From Pseudomonas duriflava (lineage in GTDB: Bacteria; Pseudomonadota; Gammaproteobacteria; Pseudomonadales; Pseudomonadaceae), in assembly GCF_007830155.1 (NCBI RefSeq), contig NZ_VLKY01000007.1:210899-274898 (forward strand): 64,000 nt of DNA, given 5' to 3'. Positions 8,082 to 17,420 of the stretch are shown here, piece after piece. A program made the position numbers and the translations under genes. Position 1 is the first letter of the stretch, and every line of letters begins with the position of its first letter. Below the pieces are notes generated by a model. That model was given only the letters and a program-made list of their open reading frames with translations, did not search any database and was not told the DNA's origin.

Positions 8082-9724
8082 GCCTTGCTCGCCGTATATT
8101 GCTCACTATCGTGCTGCTGATAGGCCTGCCTGCTCTAGGAGCAGATCTTAAGGCCAGTGTCGATCATACCCAGCTAGTACCCGGCGAAACGTTCGAGCTG
8201 GTGTTGGAGTCCAGTGATCCGACCTTGTTTGGCAAACCTGACTTGACGCCGTTAGAACCTTTATTCGAAGTGCTTGGAACACGTCAGCTCAATCAGCTGA
8301 CAGCCAGTCAGGGACAAACCGAGACCGTGACGCGCTGGGTCGTCACGCTTAAGCCTCGTCAGACCGGTATCGTAGTCGTACCGCCCCTCATGCACCGGGG
8401 TATGCAAAGCCAACCCATCACTCTGCATATCAGCGAAAGCGCATCACTGGTAAAGAAAGGTCAGGTGCTCGCACCCGTTTTCATCGATGCCAGCCTTGAC
8501 CATGAAACTGTTTACGTACAAGCACAGATTATCCTGACACTACGTATCTTTCACTCGGTCCCTCTTTATGACGACAGCCATTTAAGCGCGCTAAGCCTGC
8601 CCACTGCCCGGGTCGAACGGCTTGGTGAAGTCAAGACCTATGAGCAGACGCTGGGCGGTATACGCCATGGTGTTATCGAGGTCCGTTACGCCATTTTTCC
8701 CCAGGAAAGCGGCACCTTGACCCTGCCCAGCCTTACTTTCAGTGCAACTACTGTTGAAGCCTCTCCTGACGCTCAGCCTTCCTCTCCCTTCGGGCCACGC
8801 TCAGGCCGTGCCGTACAGGTGGAATCCAGCCAGATTCCTGTACAGGTTAAACCCAGGCCCGATACCTATCCAGCCGATACGCCTTGGTTGCCGGCACGGC
8901 ATCTCGAACTGACCGAAGCCTGGAGTCCTCAGCCTGAACAGGCGCGCCAGGGTGCCGTTCTGACCCGGCACTTGTTACTCAAGGCGGAAGGTGTGTCAGG
9001 CGCTCAATTGCCGCCTTTGCCACAAACAGTTGTAGAAGGGCTACGCCTCTACCCGGATCAACCCAAGCTGACCAACGAAACCAGTGAACACGGCATGACC
9101 GGTAGCCGAGAGGAAAGCGAGGCTATCGTGCCTGGCCGCAGCGGCACGTTCGAACTCGCCCCGGTGGAAGTCGTCTGGTGGAACACCCTAGATGACCGGT
9201 TGGAGCGTACCCGCCTACCCGGCCGCATCCTGGACGTTGCTGCCGATCCTAGTCTTTCAACATCGCCGCCGATAATCACGATCCAAGACAATGGGATGAA
9301 TGAGCGAATTTTACTCTGGCCCTGGCAAGTTGGGTGTTTCGTCTTGTTCCTCACCACACTCCTGGGTTTCGGGTTATGGTGGCGCGCACGTCGTCAGCCA
9401 GCCATTGCCCGTGCAGCCTTCAGCGGGCCCAGTCCGCGTACATTGCTTGATGATTTGCGCCGCGCCTGTCAGGCCAACGACCCGCACGCAACGCGTCAGG
9501 CCCTTGATGCCTGGGCGCGCCAGCAGCCAGAAACACTAGCCGATATGGCCGCGCGCTTTGCCCCGCTTTCTGCTGCGCTAGACGACCTCAATGGCTCGTT
9601 ATACAGCGAGAGCGGCCAGAACTGGCAAGGCGAAACGCTGTGGCAGGCATTCCAGGCATTGCCGCCATTAACCGGGTCAAGCGATCAGGAATCCGCCTCG
9701 CTGCCGCCGCTGTATCCGCGTTAA
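8078..9724 (+). CDS. batD: BatD-like protein (oxygen tolerance family)
   Basis: 548 residues. A signal peptide is visible (residues 1-22, ending LIGLPALGA), then beta-rich domains, one transmembrane helix near residues 410-430 and a short cytoplasmic tail. Phrases such as VPGETFELVLES, TRWVVTLKPRQTG and EVRYAIFPQESGTLTLPSL are typical of BatD. The ATG at 8078 lies in the ATGA overlap with batB. BatD is an exported beta-sandwich protein that completes the MoxR/BatA/BatB complex. It is probably the last dedicated gene of the operon, although sbcD follows after only 29 bases on the same strand. Confidence 0.92.
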   Translation: MSLARRILLTIVLLIGLPALGADLKASVDHTQLVPGETFELVLESSDPTLFGKPDLTPLEPLFEVLGTRQLNQLTASQGQTETVTRWVVTLKPRQTGIVVVPPLMHRGMQSQPITLHISESASLVKKGQVLAPVFIDASLDHETVYVQAQIILTLRIFHSVPLYDDSHLSALSLPTARVERLGEVKTYEQTLGGIRHGVIEVRYAIFPQESGTLTLPSLTFSATTVEASPDAQPSSPFGPRSGRAVQVESSQIPVQVKPRPDTYPADTPWLPARHLELTEAWSPQPEQARQGAVLTRHLLLKAEGVSGAQLPPLPQTVVEGLRLYPDQPKLTNETSEHGMTGSREESEAIVPGRSGTFELAPVEVVWWNTLDDRLERTRLPGRILDVAADPSLSTSPPIITIQDNGMNERILLWPWQVGCFVLFLTTLLGFGLWWRARRQPAIARAAFSGPSPRTLLDDLRRACQANDPHATRQALDAWARQQPETLADMAARFAPLSAALDDLNGSLYSESGQNWQGETLWQAFQALPPLTGSSDQESASLPPLYPR

Positions 9725-9753
9725 GCGCCGAGGCATGCACGAACAGGACACCC

Positions 9754-10992
9754 ATGCGTATCTTTCACACTTCCGACTGGCACCTTGGTCAGACACTTCA
9801 TGGTCAGGATCGTGATTTCGAACATGCCCACTTTCTCGATTGGCTTCTAGAACAGCTCAAGGAGCGCCGCCCCGACGCGCTTTTGATCGCTGGTGACATC
9901 TTTGACACCATCAATCCCCCGGTCAAAGCACAGGAGCGCCTCTACGACTTTATCGTACAGGCGCATCTAGCCCTGCCCCTGCTGACCCTGGTCATGATTG
10001 CCGGTAACCATGACTCTGGTGCCCGCATTGAGCTTCCGGCCCCGCTTATGCGCAGCCTGCGAGCTCACGCACTCGGCCGAGTGCTGTGGCTGGACGACGG
10101 CTCGCTCGATGCGGAGCGGCTGCTGGTACCCCTGAACGATGCTACCGGCGACATCCGTGCCTGGTGTCTGGCGCTCCCTTTCCTGCGTCCAGCTGAAGTA
10201 ACGGGAGGTCGTGATGACAGTTATGCAGAGGGTATCGCCCGCGTACATGCTGAGCTTATTGCCTGCGCTGAGCGACGCCGCCAGCCAGGGCAGGCACTGA
10301 TAGCCATGAGCCACGCTCACCTTGCTGGCGGGCAGGTCTCTGAAGACTCAGAGCGCAACATCATCGTTGGCAATGCCGAAGCGCAACCGGCCAGCCAGTT
10401 TTCATCTTCAATCGCCTATGTCGCCTTGGGACATCTGCATAAACCGCAGAAAGTAGCCAAACAGGAGCATATCCGTTACAGCGGTTCACCCCTCCCGCTG
10501 TCTTTTGCAGAAGTTGATTATCCACATCAGATTCTGGACGTACGTTTCGAAGGTGAGCAGCTCGCGCATATCGACACCATCCGCGTGCCACGCATCGTCG
10601 ATATGGTCCGGTTGGGCCCTGCCTCACTTGGCGACATCCTGGAAGCCATTGAACGGCAGCCTGATATGGATTTGTTCAGCACGCCGGAAAACCATCGGGC
10701 GCCCTGGCTGGAGGTGCGTGTCGTTCTCGAAGCGCCTCAGCCGGATCTGCGTCAACGGCTCGAAACCGCACTGGAAGGCAAGGCGTTGCGCCTAGTCCGT
10801 ATCGGCGTTCACTATGCTGGTCAGCCATCATCTACCCAGGACTCCTCCAGCCTGGTCGCTCTAGAGCAGTTGAGCCCTCAAGACCTGTTTACTCGAGCCT
10901 GGCAGGATACCTATGGGCAGGCTCCGGAAATTGACGTCCTGGACGACTTTGCCCAGCTGCTTGAAGACGTAACGCTGGGAGAGCAAGTATGA
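9754..10992 (+). CDS. sbcD: Exonuclease subunit SbcD
   Basis: 412 residues. This is the Mre11-type nuclease subunit of the SbcCD complex, which cleaves hairpins and processes double-strand ends in the cytoplasm. Metallophosphoesterase motifs occur in order: DWHLGQ near residue 8, GDIFDT near 47, GNHDSG near 84, a histidine region near MSHAHLAGGQ, and GHLHKPQ near 228. The ATG at 9754 begins directly with MRIFHTSDWHLGQ, the standard family start. The stop overlaps the sbcC start (ATGA at 10989-10992), so the subunits are translationally coupled. Confidence 0.97.
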   Translation: MRIFHTSDWHLGQTLHGQDRDFEHAHFLDWLLEQLKERRPDALLIAGDIFDTINPPVKAQERLYDFIVQAHLALPLLTLVMIAGNHDSGARIELPAPLMRSLRAHALGRVLWLDDGSLDAERLLVPLNDATGDIRAWCLALPFLRPAEVTGGRDDSYAEGIARVHAELIACAERRRQPGQALIAMSHAHLAGGQVSEDSERNIIVGNAEAQPASQFSSSIAYVALGHLHKPQKVAKQEHIRYSGSPLPLSFAEVDYPHQILDVRFEGEQLAHIDTIRVPRIVDMVRLGPASLGDILEAIERQPDMDLFSTPENHRAPWLEVRVVLEAPQPDLRQRLETALEGKALRLVRIGVHYAGQPSSTQDSSSLVALEQLSPQDLFTRAWQDTYGQAPEIDVLDDFAQLLEDVTLGEQV

Positions 10993-13900
10993 AAATACTG
11001 GCGATTCGCTTGAAAAACCTGGCTTCGCTGGCAGGTCCGCATGAAATTGACTTCACTACGGAACCCCTATCCAGTACAGGCCTGTTCGCCATTACCGGCC
11101 CTACCGGGTCAGGCAAGAGCACCCTGCTCGATGCATTATCTCTAGGCCTCTTTGGCGAAGTGCCACGCCTGAGCCAAGTACGTAAGGAGGCCAAGGTACC
11201 TGACGGCGATGGTGAGATCGCCACAGGCGATCCGCGAACATTGCTACGGCGCGGCAGCGGTGCCGGCTATGCGGAAGTGGACTTCCTGGGTATCGACGGT
11301 CATCGCTACCGAGCACGCTGGGAGGCCAACCGTGCCCGCGACCGTGCCGACGGAAAGCTCCAGCCCAGCCGTCAGAGCTTACGCAATCTTGATACGCAGC
11401 AGGTACTGGCCGCAGACAAGAAAGCCGAATTCAAGGCGCAGCTCGAGCTGCGCCTTGGCTTGACCTTTGAGCAATTCACTCGTGCCGTCTTGTTGGCTCA
11501 GAGTGAGTTCAGCGCTTTTCTCAAGGCTGACGACAACGGGCGCAGCGAACTACTGGAAAAACTCACCGATACTGCCATCTACAGTCAACTGGGACGCCGC
11601 GCTTTTGAAAGAGCCAAGCAGTCCCGTCAGGTTCTCGACCAGCTGGAGCAGCAGGTCGACGGTATCCGCCCACTAGACGACGAAGCACGCACGGCCCTCG
11701 AAACTCAGTGTAACGAGGTGCAAGCCACACTGCACCACCTTCAGGCCGAGCTGGGCGAAGTCGAGCGTCAGCGTCAATGGCTGGCTGACTTGAGCCGCCT
11801 GGAACAAGAATGTGCTGAAGCACACGCCGAACGTCTGGCGGCTCAGCAGCGCAGCGACGCACAGGCCGAGACGCGCGCGCTCCTTCACTGGCTCGAACAG
11901 CTTCTGCCACAGCGTCATCGCTATCGTCAGCAAGCGCAGTGGGAACAGGAAGAGGAGCAACTGGCCGAACAGCTCAAGACACTTACCCAGCGAAAGCAGG
12001 CGTTAGACATTCAACTCACTGAGCTGGCAGCTACACGGCAGCAGGCTCAGGCAGCCCGCGAGGCAGCGGAAATCGCTCAACAGCAGGCCAGCGAGCCCTT
12101 GCGCCAAGCCTTTCAGGAAGAAAGTGATCTTGCACGGCTACGCAGTGATGTTCAGGAAACTCGTCAGACCTGGCGCCAGGAAGCACTCTTCCAACAGGAA
12201 GTCCGTACACGTATCGAGGCCCTGACCGAGCAGGAAACTCAGCGGCGCCAGGCGTTGGACCAGATCACCGCACAGCTTCAGCAGAGTGAGCCCCTGGCGA
12301 CCCTTTGTCACTCATGGGCAGGATACCGTCCCCGCCTCCAGCAAGCGCTTGCACTTCACGAACGCCTGGCGGCAGCTCATCTGCGCATTCCGCACTTACA
12401 GATATCTTTGAAAGCAGCGCAGGACGAGGTCACAACTCATCAAAGTGCCATCCAGGCGCTTCAACAAGGCATTGGCATGGAAGGCAACCTGAATGACCAG
12501 ATTCAGGATCTGACCCAGCGGCAACAAATCAGTCTGGCCTTGCTCAGCTCACTGGAACGGCTTTTCTATCTCTGGCAACAAGGCGAAGAGCTGGAAGGTT
12601 ATTGGGCTGGCAATCAGGAAAAACAGACCGCATTACTACAAGAACGCACGCATACCATCGCCGAAGGCAAACGCGTCGCCGCCCAACATGCCGAGGCTGA
12701 ACAAGCACTAAAGATCACCTTGGAATTGCTCGAACGCCAACGACTCTTGCGCAGTGTAAGCGTTGAAAAGTTGCGTGCTCAGCTGGTGGAGGGAGAGCCC
12801 TGCCCTGTTTGTGGTAGCCAGGAGCACCCCTATCATCAGGAGACTGCTCTGGCACAGGCCATGGCTACCCATGATGCCCAGGAAGAAGAGCAGGCTCGCC
12901 AGAAGGTTCAGCGCGTGTATGAGCGCCTCGTCGGCCTCCGCACCGCGGTCGCCGGGCTAAACGAACGCCTCAAAGATCTCAAACTACAGGAAGAGCAGCT
13001 GACTGCCCAACAGCTGGCCCTTCATGACCAGCTAAGAAACCATCCGGAAGGCCGGTCTTTGCTGGCTCAGCCGGAAGAACAGCGCTCCCTCTGGCTGAAT
13101 GCACAGCTGGTTGAACTCAAACAGCGAATCGAGTCCGAAAACGCACGACTGAAGCATTTACTCGACCATCAGCGCCGGGTCGACGCCTTACAGGCACAAT
13201 GGCAGAAGGCACGCGAACGCAGTCAGCAGGCTGCGTGGGAGCTTGAAGAGCAGCTCAAGACTATTCAACAGGATGAAGCGCGTGCTGCCAGCGAACAGGA
13301 TGAGTTAGCTGCCGTATTGCCCGCTTCCTGGCTTGAGCATTGGCAACACGATCCTGCTCAAACCCTTGCCCGCCTGGAGCAGGTCATCGAGACCCGACAT
13401 CAACAGCTGATGCAGCACCAGGAAAACGAAAAGGCCCTGCAGACCTGCGTGGCCGATCTGGAGCGTGAACGCTACCAACAACAGACGCGCCTGCAACAGC
13501 ACGACAAGCTGGCCAACCTACTGGCAACCCTTGAAGAGCAACTGACCGCCAGCCAACTCCGCCTGCAACAAACGCTGGGAGAGTACTCCAGCGCTCAGGC
13601 CTGGCAATCCCAGCTAAACCAGATTGCAGAACAGACTCGCCAGCAAGAAATAAAGACAAGCGAGGCCTGGAATGAGGCACACCTCATCTGCAGCCAGCTG
13701 CGCCATACCCTTGAGCTTAAGAGTGATGAAAAGCAGAAGCTGAACACCAAGCTTGAAGCCCTGCGAGACGAACTAACAGCCTGGCGCGCCGCGCATAGTG
13801 AACTGGACGATGCTCTCCTGGCCCGTCTTCTAACTTACGACGACACTGCACAAAACACGCTGCGTCAACAGTTACAGGCTTTGGATCGAGATCTCGATCA

Positions 13901-14654
13901 AGCACATATGCTGGTTGGAGAACGGGAAAAGCGTCTGGCTGCACACCGTACTCAGCACGCCGATTCTCCAAAGGTAGAACTATTGGAAGCGCGCCGAACC
14001 GAGCTAGCTCAGCTCAATCAGTCCACTCAGGAGCGGCACGCCGAACTTCGTGGGGAGTTGGCCGAAGACAACCGACGACGCACCCAAAGCGCCGAGCTGC
14101 TAGGAGCCATAGAGTCTGCTCGGGCCGAATACCTTCGCTGGGCTCGCCTGGACGATTTGATCGGCTCTGCCGACGGGCACACATTCCGCAAGATCGCCCA
14201 AGGGTATAACCTGGACCTTCTGGTTCATCATGCCAATGTGCAGCTGCGCCAACTGGTTCGCCGGTATCGCCTGAAACGGGGTGGCAGCGCCCTGGGTCTG
14301 CTGGTGATGGATACGGAAATGGGCGATGAACTACGCTCGGTGCATTCCCTGTCAGGCGGCGAAACCTTCCTGGTTTCCCTGGCGCTTGCGTTGGGCCTGG
14401 CCTCCATGGCTTCTAGCAATTTGAAGATCGAGTCGCTGTTCATCGACGAAGGCTTCGGCAGCCTGGACCCCGACTCCCTACAACTGGCCATGGATGCGCT
14501 CGATGGGCTTCAAGCTCAGGGCCGCAAGGTTGCTGTTATCTCTCATGTGCAGGAAATGCATGAACGTATTCCAGTTCAAGTACAGGTGTGCAAACAAGGC
14601 AATGGGCTGAGCACGTTAAGAATTCAGGGGCCGACGCCTCGCTTCATCGACTAA
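10989..14654 (+). CDS. sbcC: Exonuclease subunit SbcC (SMC/Rad50-like ATPase)
   Basis: 1221 residues. This is the Rad50-like ATPase of SbcCD. Walker A is GPTGSGKST near residues 37-45, and a Q-loop lies in VLLAQSEFSAFL near 170. Two very long glutamine/glutamate-rich coiled coils flank a zinc hook, CPVCGS, near residue 604. The C-terminal ATPase half has the signature LSGGETF near 1120, Walker B LFIDEGFG near 1150, and the H-loop region ISHVQEM. Length is within the normal range for SbcC. A perfect 12-bp hairpin follows the stop and separates it from the convergent M48 gene. Confidence 0.97.
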   Translation: MKILAIRLKNLASLAGPHEIDFTTEPLSSTGLFAITGPTGSGKSTLLDALSLGLFGEVPRLSQVRKEAKVPDGDGEIATGDPRTLLRRGSGAGYAEVDFLGIDGHRYRARWEANRARDRADGKLQPSRQSLRNLDTQQVLAADKKAEFKAQLELRLGLTFEQFTRAVLLAQSEFSAFLKADDNGRSELLEKLTDTAIYSQLGRRAFERAKQSRQVLDQLEQQVDGIRPLDDEARTALETQCNEVQATLHHLQAELGEVERQRQWLADLSRLEQECAEAHAERLAAQQRSDAQAETRALLHWLEQLLPQRHRYRQQAQWEQEEEQLAEQLKTLTQRKQALDIQLTELAATRQQAQAAREAAEIAQQQASEPLRQAFQEESDLARLRSDVQETRQTWRQEALFQQEVRTRIEALTEQETQRRQALDQITAQLQQSEPLATLCHSWAGYRPRLQQALALHERLAAAHLRIPHLQISLKAAQDEVTTHQSAIQALQQGIGMEGNLNDQIQDLTQRQQISLALLSSLERLFYLWQQGEELEGYWAGNQEKQTALLQERTHTIAEGKRVAAQHAEAEQALKITLELLERQRLLRSVSVEKLRAQLVEGEPCPVCGSQEHPYHQETALAQAMATHDAQEEEQARQKVQRVYERLVGLRTAVAGLNERLKDLKLQEEQLTAQQLALHDQLRNHPEGRSLLAQPEEQRSLWLNAQLVELKQRIESENARLKHLLDHQRRVDALQAQWQKARERSQQAAWELEEQLKTIQQDEARAASEQDELAAVLPASWLEHWQHDPAQTLARLEQVIETRHQQLMQHQENEKALQTCVADLERERYQQQTRLQQHDKLANLLATLEEQLTASQLRLQQTLGEYSSAQAWQSQLNQIAEQTRQQEIKTSEAWNEAHLICSQLRHTLELKSDEKQKLNTKLEALRDELTAWRAAHSELDDALLARLLTYDDTAQNTLRQQLQALDRDLDQAHMLVGEREKRLAAHRTQHADSPKVELLEARRTELAQLNQSTQERHAELRGELAEDNRRRTQSAELLGAIESARAEYLRWARLDDLIGSADGHTFRKIAQGYNLDLLVHHANVQLRQLVRRYRLKRGGSALGLLVMDTEMGDELRSVHSLSGGETFLVSLALALGLASMASSNLKIESLFIDEGFGSLDPDSLQLAMDALDGLQAQGRKVAVISHVQEMHERIPVQVQVCKQGNGLSTLRIQGPTPRFID

Positions 14655-14657
14655 GCC

Positions 14658-14687
14658 ACGCCGCTGGACGTCTCCGTCCAGCGGCGT
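14658..14687. terminator. Bidirectional hairpin between convergent sbcC and M48 gene
   Basis: A perfect 12-bp inverted repeat (14658-14669 with 14676-14687) and a 6-base loop sit exactly between the sbcC stop and the end of the convergent M48 gene. Neither side has a long T-run, so termination is probable from position and stem strength but not certain. Confidence 0.6.
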
Positions 14688-16678
14688 TCACAGGAGCTGA
14701 GCGCCATGCGCCAGCGCTTCAGTCTTTTCAAACGCCTGGTCACCCAAACGGGGCGCACCCGGAAACAAAGGCAGAGGGCAGCGTAGCGCGGCACAGATCA
14801 CTATCAGAAGCTCGGATTCTTGTGCAGCCAAACGCCCATCCAGGGATATGGCAGCCACCACGCCGTCGATGATCACGCGCTTACCAGTAGGTATCAGCTG
14901 ATTAAGCTGCAGCAAAGCCCTGTCTAGCACGGAGCGCCAGGATGGGCAGAACCGGTACTTGAGCGCATGTCCCGGCAAGACAATTGCAGTCGCTTCAAGA
15001 AAGGCCACCTTGGCCTCCTGCTCGTTTGAATGAATATGCTGAGCCAAAATGCTGAAGAGATCTGTAATGCTCTGCTCACACTGAAGCAGCTTCAGTCGCT
15101 GGTGAGCATAAGCGCGTGCCGGATCAAGCGCATCCACCACTTGCAATTGAAGCAGCCGCCCAAGGCAGTAGGCGTAGATAGAGGTCTCAGCCTCATCCTG
15201 CACGAGGCTGCGCAACAGGCTTAAAAACCTTTTCAGTTCTGGTTGAGGAAGACGACGCAACCAGGGAAAGGCCAACTGAGCCACTGGCAACCTATGCAGG
15301 GGATGCAGGCTTTGCAATAGAGGCTTGAATCGCTCCAGCAGAGCCTGCTCGTTCACACTGAGATGATCGTTTAGTTTTTGGGCATGCTTGAGCCTGAGCA
15401 AAGGGTCTTCACTGAGCGAAAGCCATAAAGCTATCGCTTTGGCAGCCTCAATTGAACAGATACCCTCACGCAGCGCCTCAGGCAGTGTGGCCAGCAATAC
15501 CACCGCCTCATCGAGCGCCAGCTGATCAGCCGCACCTATGTATGAGATCACGTCCTTTGGCTCAAGCATCAAGGAAGACGCAGGGGCAGGCGGCTGAATC
15601 AGCTGATCGGCTGAAGGATAGGATGGCACGCCTGTTGTTCGAGCCATCATCGATACGACCCTACGCTTGGACAGGCTCTCTGCCAATGCTTCCAGCTCGG
15701 ACTCCGAGAAATGCGGATCAAGCCTGCGTATTCGTTCGAGCAGGGGCGGATGAGTATCGAACCAGGAAGCGCCGCTGTCATTGAACGTCATATGGGTTAT
15801 GGCGGTCCGGTTTGATGCATACAGTTGGCTGCCTACCGGGAGTGCGGCAATCTTCTTGAGTGCCCCGGCAATACCTTCGCTCTGCCGGGTGAATTGTACG
15901 GCCGATGCATCGGCCAGATATTCACGCGAGCGGGAAATAGCCGCCTGGATCAGAAGCGCAATGAACTGGCCAATAAAGCCCAGCACACAAAGAGCGAAAC
16001 CAACCAGTGCCATCTTTGACGGTGGTCGACTCTCGCCCTTTCCACCGCTGACTCTCTCTGTCATTTTCAGGCCTAGCTGACCAACCATCAGCAACCCGTG
16101 CTGCCAGCCCAGGAGGCGGATGTTCAGCCGCATATCACCATTGAGCAGATGACTGAACTCATGGCCTATAACACCTTGCAGCTCATCTCGGCTTAGATGC
16201 TCCAGACAGCCACGCGTAACGGCCAGTACTGCATCCGAAGGGGAGTACCCTGCCACAAAGGCATTGATGCCCAGCTCTTCTTTCAACAGGTAGATTTCGG
16301 GTACGGGCACAGAGGAGGCAATCGCCATCTCCTCCACTAGATTACGCAGGCGTCTCACATCACCGTCTGGCGGCTCCTGATCGATCAGCGTTCCCCCATC
16401 ATCAAGGCAACTGCCCTACCGCCCTGGCTGGATAGCTCCTGAATACGTAATACGGTGCCCAGAGTTCCGACCAGAAGTGTCGTTATGGTAATCCCGCCCA
16501 ATACGACACGGACGTCCGGATCAGACAGCAGGCCATTAAAATGGCCTTGCTTGAATCCCATGATCACCACTGCGGCAGCATCTACAGCCAGGGTTAAAAG
16601 AACAAGCAATGCAACAAACAAGACGACCAGGCGTTGTCCGGTCCGCCTGGCTCTCTCCTGCTCCTCAAAAAACCGCAT
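14688..16678 (-). pseudogene. M48-family zinc metalloprotease (HtpX/Ste24-like), frameshifted
   Basis: Two minus-strand frames together make one M48 protease. The upstream part (16678 to 16385, 97 residues) holds the N-terminus with two transmembrane helices and ends ...ALMMGER-stop. The downstream part (to 14688) continues in another frame through LIDQEPPDGD into the conserved NLVEEMAIASSVPVPEIYLL. It carries the zinc site IGHEFSHLLNGD (HExxH) and the third-ligand helix SREYLADASAV. The break falls at a run of five G (plus-strand C 16393-16397). One extra G would read MMGGTLID, matching the usual MMGGR-like junction. So this is a disrupted gene, a sequence error, or a frameshifting site. The downstream frame could start at GTG 16358 but lacks a good ribosome site and membrane anchor. 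It follows lemA by 10 bases, a common LemA/M48 pairing. Confidence 0.78.
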
Positions 16679-16688
16679 GGTTGTTGGC

Positions 16689-17276
16689 TCAGGTCAGGCT
16701 GACACGAGGCGCTGCACGCATTGAAATGTTTTCGATTTCCAAAGGATGAGCCGTGGTGAATCCATACCGGCGGGCAATCATGACACTTGGAAAGGTCTCG
16801 CAGCGATTGTTGTACATCATCACGGCATCGTTGTAGGCCTGACGAGCAAAAGCCACCCGGTTTTCCGTAGACGTCAGCTCCTCGGTCAGCTGAATCATAT
16901 TCTCGTTGGCCTTGAGTTCCGGGTAAGCCTCGGAGACCACCATCAAACGACCTAGCGCCTGCGATAATTGATTCTCTGCACTCGCCAGCGTCTGCATCCC
17001 TGGCATATCACCCGGTTCGCGCTTGGCATGGGTCAAGCCCGTAACCGCCTGGCTGCGGGCCTGGACAACAGCCTCAAGTGTTTCCCGCTCGTGCTTCATG
17101 TAGCCTTTTACGGTTTCGACCAGGTTGGGGATCAGATCGTGTCGACGGGTCAGCTGTACATCGATTTGTGCAAAGGCATTCCTGTAGGCATTTCGTGCCG
17201 ACACCAGTGCGTTGTAGAGCGATACCAGGAAAAACCCGAGCGCGGCCAGAACGGCCAGGAAAAGCATAAGCTTCAT
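16689..17276 (-). CDS. lemA: LemA family protein
   Basis: 195 residues. One N-terminal transmembrane helix (about residues 4-26) is followed by a helical cytoplasmic or periplasmic domain. The family signatures YNALVSARNAYRNAF, QIDVQLTRRHDLIPNLVETVKGY and the C-terminal AYNDAVMMYNNRCETFPSV are all present. LemA proteins have a four-helix core and are frequently encoded immediately before an M48 protease or a TPM-domain protein, as here. The biochemical role is unclear, and involvement in membrane protein quality control is inferred from the protease partner. Confidence 0.93.
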   Translation of the reverse strand: MKLMLFLAVLAALGFFLVSLYNALVSARNAYRNAFAQIDVQLTRRHDLIPNLVETVKGYMKHERETLEAVVQARSQAVTGLTHAKREPGDMPGMQTLASAENQLSQALGRLMVVSEAYPELKANENMIQLTEELTSTENRVAFARQAYNDAVMMYNNRCETFPSVMIARRYGFTTAHPLEIENISMRAAPRVSLT

Positions 17277-17378
17277 GCACTATCATCCATGACAGAAAGA
17301 TGCAAAGTGTAGCGGGTTCACCCGAACCGTTACAGCAAACGCCCGCCCACTCATCAACCTGAAAATACCAGCGGGAAG

Positions 17379-17406
17379 TGGCAGGCCTGTTCCTTCAAGC
17401 CTGCCA
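17379..17406 (-). terminator. Possible terminator after pepN
   Basis: An 8-bp perfect inverted repeat (17379-17386 with 17399-17406, 12-base loop) lies 15 bases beyond the pepN stop. No T-tract follows on the minus strand, so it may be a Rho-dependent or 3'-end-protecting structure rather than a classic terminator. The rest of the 17277-17420 gap holds the lemA promoter region and nothing else recognised. Confidence 0.35.
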
Positions 17407-17420
17407 TCCAAGTCTTTGAT

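Noticed and set aside
14688..16358. Treating the long M48 frame as a complete independent gene starting at GTG 16358
   Set aside because: It would lack the membrane helices and the start of the conserved domain, which are found in the adjacent frame just upstream. There is no close ribosome site.
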